The notes below the pieces were generated by a model. The model worked only from the letters and a program-made list of their open reading frames with translations, ran no database searches and was not told where the DNA came from. A DNA stretch of 64,000 bases from Planctomycetota bacterium (GTDB lineage: Bacteria > Planctomycetota > JAJSAM01 > JAJVHW01), in contig JAJRPF010000048.1 in NCBI GenBank assembly GCA_024280885.1, positions 1-64,000 on the forward strand. Direction: 5' to 3'. Shown here piece after piece: positions 60,599-64,000 of the stretch (its first letter is position 1; each line of letters starts with the position of its first letter). Position numbers and translations under genes: made by a program.

Positions 60599-62026
60599 AT
60601 GGATCGTCTAAGGACACTCGGGGCTACCGCCCTCTTGATCTTTCTCTCGAGTGCGGCACCGGCGGCCGATCGCGTCGCCGCCGCCATCCAGAAGAAGGAG
60701 GATGCCGCGCTCAAGAAGTGCGCCGCGGAGATTCTCTCGTCCGCGAAGAAGATGGCCGCCGCGAAGGCCTTCACCGAGGCGCGGGAAGAGTTGCGCGTCG
60801 GCATGCGGCTCGCCCCCCTCGATCGCAAGTGCGCGAAGCAGTTCGGGAAACTCGCGTCCAAGACCACGGAGACGCCCGAGGCAGCCGAAGACAAGATCGA
60901 CGCGATCCGTGACGCCGTGCACGCGAAGTGCGCTGGCCTCCTCGCGCCCGTCCTCGGCGCATGGGCAGACGCCGAGCGGCCGGGGAAGTTCGGGCGCCTC
61001 GCCACCGCGACCGTGGCGCTCCTCGGCGACGCCGAGCCGCTCTCGGAGCTCGACCTCACCTGGTACGAGCCCTACCTGCTGTGGTCGCGTCCCGCGGATA
61101 TCGAGCGCTGGGAGGCCGGCGCCGAGTTCCACGATGGCACCTGGATCAACGCCAGTGCCGTCAAGGAGCTCGACGCGAAACACGCGGATTGGTCAGACCC
61201 GTGGATCGTCAGCGACGGCATCCAGGAGGTGCGCACCACCATGCCGCTCCGCGCCGCCATGCGGGTGAGCCACCACGTACGCGCGTACCGCCGCTTCGTG
61301 ATCGACTACTTCGCGGGTGAGTGGGAGTGGGAACAGCCCTCGGCCGTCCTCCCCATCTATCTCACGGCGACCCAGGCCGACTATCAGGCGCGCCTCGGCG
61401 ACTACGATCCGGCCGCGGTGCACTCCAAGGCGTCGGCGATCTACGTGCAGAAGACTGGCGGCATCTGCCCCGTGTTCCTGACGTTCCAACCCAAGGGCGC
61501 GACTGACGGCGCGACGATCGGCTGGGACGCGCTACTGCGCGACGTGCGACACGAGGTCGCGCACCAACTCCTCTACGAGTCGTGCATGGCGAAGGGTGCC
61601 GGTGTCGGTGGCGCGATCGACTGGGTCTCTGAGGGCGTCGCCACCTACTTGGCCTCACACCGGCCGAAGAAGGGCAGATGGCGCCTGGGTCGTCGCGCGC
61701 AGGAGCCCTACGGCTCGGGGTTCGAGCCCGGCCCGTTTGCCTGGGTGAAGGGCAACTTCGACGGCGTGAAGAAACTCGACGTTCTTGTTCACCAGCGAGG
61801 GAACCTGGCGAGCGCGTACGAGTACTTCGTTGCGACGACTGCCTGCTACTTCCTGCTCGACGGCCAGGAGCGGCGCTACCGCGCGTCGATGATCGGTCTA
61901 CTCGAGGACGTCCACATGGCGAAGGGAGACGACAAGTCGTTCGACAAGCACTTCTCCAAGGTCGACGCCGACGCGTTGCAGCAGGAGTGGAAGGACTTCG
62001 TGCTGAGTATCAGCATCCAGAAGTAG
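60599..62026 (+). CDS. Putative exported zinc metallopeptidase (HExxH)
   Basis: 475 residues with a signal peptide (ATALLIFLSSAAPAAD) and GAGGAGG upstream of the ATG. The motif HEVAHQLLYES followed about 22 residues later by WVSEGVATYL is the HExxH...E arrangement of gluzincin peptidases. Planctomycete exported proteins with this arrangement are often placed in a DUF1570-like peptidase family. The N-terminal half is helical and Lys/Ala-rich. Substrate unknown; activity not shown. Confidence 0.75.
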   Translation: MDRLRTLGATALLIFLSSAAPAADRVAAAIQKKEDAALKKCAAEILSSAKKMAAAKAFTEAREELRVGMRLAPLDRKCAKQFGKLASKTTETPEAAEDKIDAIRDAVHAKCAGLLAPVLGAWADAERPGKFGRLATATVALLGDAEPLSELDLTWYEPYLLWSRPADIERWEAGAEFHDGTWINASAVKELDAKHADWSDPWIVSDGIQEVRTTMPLRAAMRVSHHVRAYRRFVIDYFAGEWEWEQPSAVLPIYLTATQADYQARLGDYDPAAVHSKASAIYVQKTGGICPVFLTFQPKGATDGATIGWDALLRDVRHEVAHQLLYESCMAKGAGVGGAIDWVSEGVATYLASHRPKKGRWRLGRRAQEPYGSGFEPGPFAWVKGNFDGVKKLDVLVHQRGNLASAYEYFVATTACYFLLDGQERRYRASMIGLLEDVHMAKGDDKSFDKHFSKVDADALQQEWKDFVLSISIQK

Positions 62027-62060
62027 GGGTGCGGCATGCACGCGACTCCTCCGAGGAATT

Positions 62061-62267
62061 GCTAGCAGCCTGTCGGAGTAGTCCATCGGAACCGGAGAAT
62101 GTGCCTTCGCAACCGAATTCGAGAACGGTTGACTCCGCCCAGGAACGCCGTCCGCCGCACTTGCCAGGCTCGATGTTGCTTCGGCAGGGACTTCGCCTCT
62201 CAAGCACGACGGACGACGCCCCTGGACGAACCCGGTCCTCGACGGACTACTCCGACAGGCTGCTAGC
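62061..62267. mobile_element. MITE-like element 3, perfect 24-bp inverted repeats
   Basis: GCTAGCAGCCTGTCGGAGTA plus GTCC (62061-62084) is perfectly inverted at 62244-62267. The outermost CTAG at both ends (62062-62065, 62263-62266) can be read as a 4-bp target duplication around 19-bp inverted repeats. The 197-bp interior has no gene. CTAG target sites are known for IS701-type elements; that link is inference. It lies between the peptidase and acetyltransferase genes. Confidence 0.75.
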
Positions 62268-62281
62268 GATCTGCGGCCGAG

Positions 62282-62818
62282 TCAATCCGGGCTTGTTCTC
62301 CGCCCCCGGTGGAGATCCGTCCAAGCGGCCTGCGTGACCTCGTAGATGTCGTCGTTCTCGTCGGCGTCGTGTCGCAGGAATGAGAACCCCAGACGCTTGA
62401 CGAGTGCGATCGAGGCGGCGTTATCCACGTGGATCTCGGCTTGCACGGATGGCAGGTCGAACCGCTCGAAGAGGCGAGAGACGACGCCGGTCGTCGCCTC
62501 GGTGGCGTAGCCCTTGCCCTGGTATGCGGGGTTCAGTACGTACGCGACCGAGCAGCCTGCGTCACGCACCGTGGCCTGACAGAATCCGATCGCCTGATCG
62601 GTTTCCTCCAAGAACAGCATCCAGTTGAGCCAGTGCTCCGAGCCGTCGGGGCTCGTGCCCGGGCTCAGGAACTCGTACCGCGCGCGGAGAGCTTCCAGCG
62701 AAACGGGCGGCTCGTCCGGCAGATGGGTGTAGATCCGCGGGTCGCGCAGTACCGGGAACATCACGTCGGCGTGAGAGGCGACCACGGGTTCGCATCGGAG
62801 CCGTCTCGTCCGGATCAT
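62282..62818 (-). CDS. GNAT-family N-acetyltransferase (RimJ/RimL-like)
   Basis: 178 residues. The acetyl-CoA pyrophosphate loop reads NPAYQGKGYATEAT, with the typical SVAYVLN strand before it, and HVDNAASIALVKRLGFSF is the RimJ/RimL-type C-terminal motif. Such enzymes acetylate protein N-termini, ribosomal proteins or small molecules; the substrate here is unknown. ATG at 62818 was chosen as the first start. Confidence 0.85.
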   Translation of the reverse strand: MIRTRRLRCEPVVASHADVMFPVLRDPRIYTHLPDEPPVSLEALRARYEFLSPGTSPDGSEHWLNWMLFLEETDQAIGFCQATVRDAGCSVAYVLNPAYQGKGYATEATTGVVSRLFERFDLPSVQAEIHVDNAASIALVKRLGFSFLRHDADENDDIYEVTQAAWTDLHRGRRTSPD

Positions 62819-62826
62819 CCACCACT

Positions 62827-62940
62827 CCCTCGTTCACGGACCAGCACGCGTGCAACAGTGGGAATACTGTGCCGGGTTCGTTTTTCTCACGTCCGGATAC
62901 TTCACAATTCCCCCGTTCGCGAATCCGCACGCGTGCAACA
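62827..62940. repeat. REP-like copy 5 bracketed by 31-bp direct repeats
   Basis: Direct repeats 62827-62857 and 62910-62940 match at 26 of 31 positions and share GCACGCGTGCAACA, which contains the palindrome GCACGCGTGC. Between them, 62860-62890 on the minus strand is REP-like copy 5. An inverted pair, AGCGTAGCT (62947-62955) and AGCTACGCT (62982-62990), lies just beyond. Confidence 0.65.
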
Positions 62941-63071
62941 CCACCGAGCGTAGCTGCCTCATCCGCCGCATCCAGTTTGGAAGCTACGCTTGCCACGGAC
63001 ATCGAGGTCGCCTCCCGGTTCCGGCTAGGACCAAGAGTTGTCCCTCCCTTCGCGCGCGGACGAGGCGCGGC

Positions 63072-63980
63072 TCAGGGCTTCGACAGCCGGAGACGAGTCG
63101 AGAGGTTCTGGACCGTGCTGCGCAACTCCCGCGCCTGCAGTTTCTCGGCTTTCGTCGGCGCTACCGCCCCGGCCGCCGTGCGAGCTGCGAGCTCCGTCTC
63201 GTGGCGACGGAGCGCCGCGAGCGTCTGCTCGTCACCCAACTCTGCGAGCAGCTCGCAAGCAGATCGGAAGACGCCGAATAGGTCGTCTGCGGCGATCACG
63301 CGTTCGAGCAGTGGTGGCACGGCGCCTTTCGCGCGAATCGAACGAAGCACTTCAATGATGCGAACCTGTCGCTGTGGGTACGCTCGTCGGGTCTCCAGGT
63401 ACTCGATCGCTGCGGCTTCGATCGTCGGGCTCTCGACGCGCGCCAGCAGCTCGAGCGCGGAGAGTACGTAGAGATCTCCATTCGGCGCCGTGCCTCCCGG
63501 AGGCGCTGCGTCACCGCGCACGGCCATCCAGCGGCCCCACTCGTCGAGTGGAGGAGGAGTCGGCTCGTCCGTGGCGGTCCAGCCATCGGCGACGATCTCC
63601 TCCAGCGCGGCCCGCCACGCCGGGTCGTCGCTGAGGCGCACCTCGTCGTGGAGCGACGTCCAGTGCGCGATCGACCCGACGCCCGGCGACTGCTTCCCCA
63701 GGACCTGCTCGTGGGCCCACAACACGTGGATCGGGCGCTGCGACATCTCCGGATCCGCTCGCGTGATCACGACCGTGTTCCATGTCTCGATCTCGGCCGC
63801 GCGCCTCGCCTTCTGGCGGAACTCGGTCAGCAGAGCGCTCCTGACCTCGGACTCGGCCACGGGTGGATCTTCGTAGTCAGCGATGGGAACTTCCGGCGGG
63901 TCGGAAGCCGACGTGGAGCCGCACGACGCGACCAGCATCGCGGCCGAGACGACGAGTCCGCACACGACGACTCGGCGCAA
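63072..63980 (-). CDS. HEAT-like lipoprotein, start uncertain at window edge
   Basis: 302 residues if it starts at the TTG 63980; no in-frame ATG or stop lies between there and the window end, so the true start may be outside. Signal with lipobox LVASC (Cys20), then a region containing IHVLWAHEQVLGKQ and DDPAWRAALEEIVADGW. The C-terminal half has HEAT-type helical repeats (ALELLARVESPTIEAAAIEY, RIIEVLRSIRAKGAVPPLLE, SACELLAELGDEQTLAALRR). Partner unknown. Confidence 0.7.
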   Translation of the reverse strand: MRRVVVCGLVVSAAMLVASCGSTSASDPPEVPIADYEDPPVAESEVRSALLTEFRQKARRAAEIETWNTVVITRADPEMSQRPIHVLWAHEQVLGKQSPGVGSIAHWTSLHDEVRLSDDPAWRAALEEIVADGWTATDEPTPPPLDEWGRWMAVRGDAAPPGGTAPNGDLYVLSALELLARVESPTIEAAAIEYLETRRAYPQRQVRIIEVLRSIRAKGAVPPLLERVIAADDLFGVFRSACELLAELGDEQTLAALRRHETELAARTAAGAVAPTKAEKLQARELRSTVQNLSTRLRLSKP

Positions 63981-64000
63981 CTCTGCGCGTCGGAGATGGG

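Overview
The window is high-GC bacterial chromosome with no phage, plasmid or rRNA/tRNA genes that I could recognise. The gene content suggests a planctomycete (Planctomycetota) or a close relative: ECF sigma factors fused to a membrane segment and large extracytoplasmic domains, many lipoproteins and HEAT/TPR proteins of unknown function, proteins with CarboxypepD-type beta-sandwich repeats, a prepilin-like protein, and secretin-like C-terminal beta domains. This assignment is inference from gene types, not from a marker gene.

Layout. 0-12 kb: threonine dehydratase, an HI0933-type flavoprotein, a membrane-anchored MutS-like ATPase, a K+-channel/TrkA protein with an odd selectivity filter, a lipoprotein built of about 20 'WPLF' repeats, an ABC-F ATPase, a pseudopilin and a membrane-anchored unknown. 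12-16 kb: small unknown genes and a HEAT-repeat protein. 16-31 kb: two divergent pairs of the same design, each with a membrane-anchored CarboxypepD-repeat protein on the minus strand facing an ECF sigma-TM-CarboxypepD fusion on the plus strand. glyA and a sulfotransferase lie between the pairs. 31-36 kb: unknown and TPR proteins, clpS with a DUF2017 gene, an FKBP lipoprotein and a repeat-rich intergenic region. 36-42 kb: a two-component system and a DinG helicase. 42-47 kb: rsfS, a K+-dependent membrane pyrophosphatase and a small helix-hairpin-helix protein. 47-50 kb: a third sigma-TM fusion, this one carrying a formylglycine-generating-enzyme-like domain. 50-57 kb: a tightly overlapping operon nadC-birA-histidine kinase-response regulator-large secreted protein. 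57-64 kb: a VapBC-type toxin-antitoxin pair, lipoproteins, a putative zinc peptidase, a GNAT acetyltransferase and a HEAT-like lipoprotein.

The most interesting system is the set of three sigma-factor fusions. Each has ECF regions 2 and 4, one membrane-spanning stretch and an outer domain in a single polypeptide, so each could be a sigma factor carrying its own membrane sensor. Two of the three have the same ECF-type promoter, TGAACC-17 bp-CGTC, 10-12 nt before the start codon, which suggests autoregulation from nearly leaderless mRNAs.

The second theme is non-coding repeats: a long dispersed 3'-flanking element with a covarying stem, a REP-like family with a GAGCC-GGCAC core, three palindromic MITE-like elements (one with perfect 24-bp arms around CTAG), short tandem repeats in two leaders, and two C10 tracts upstream of genes for exported proteins.
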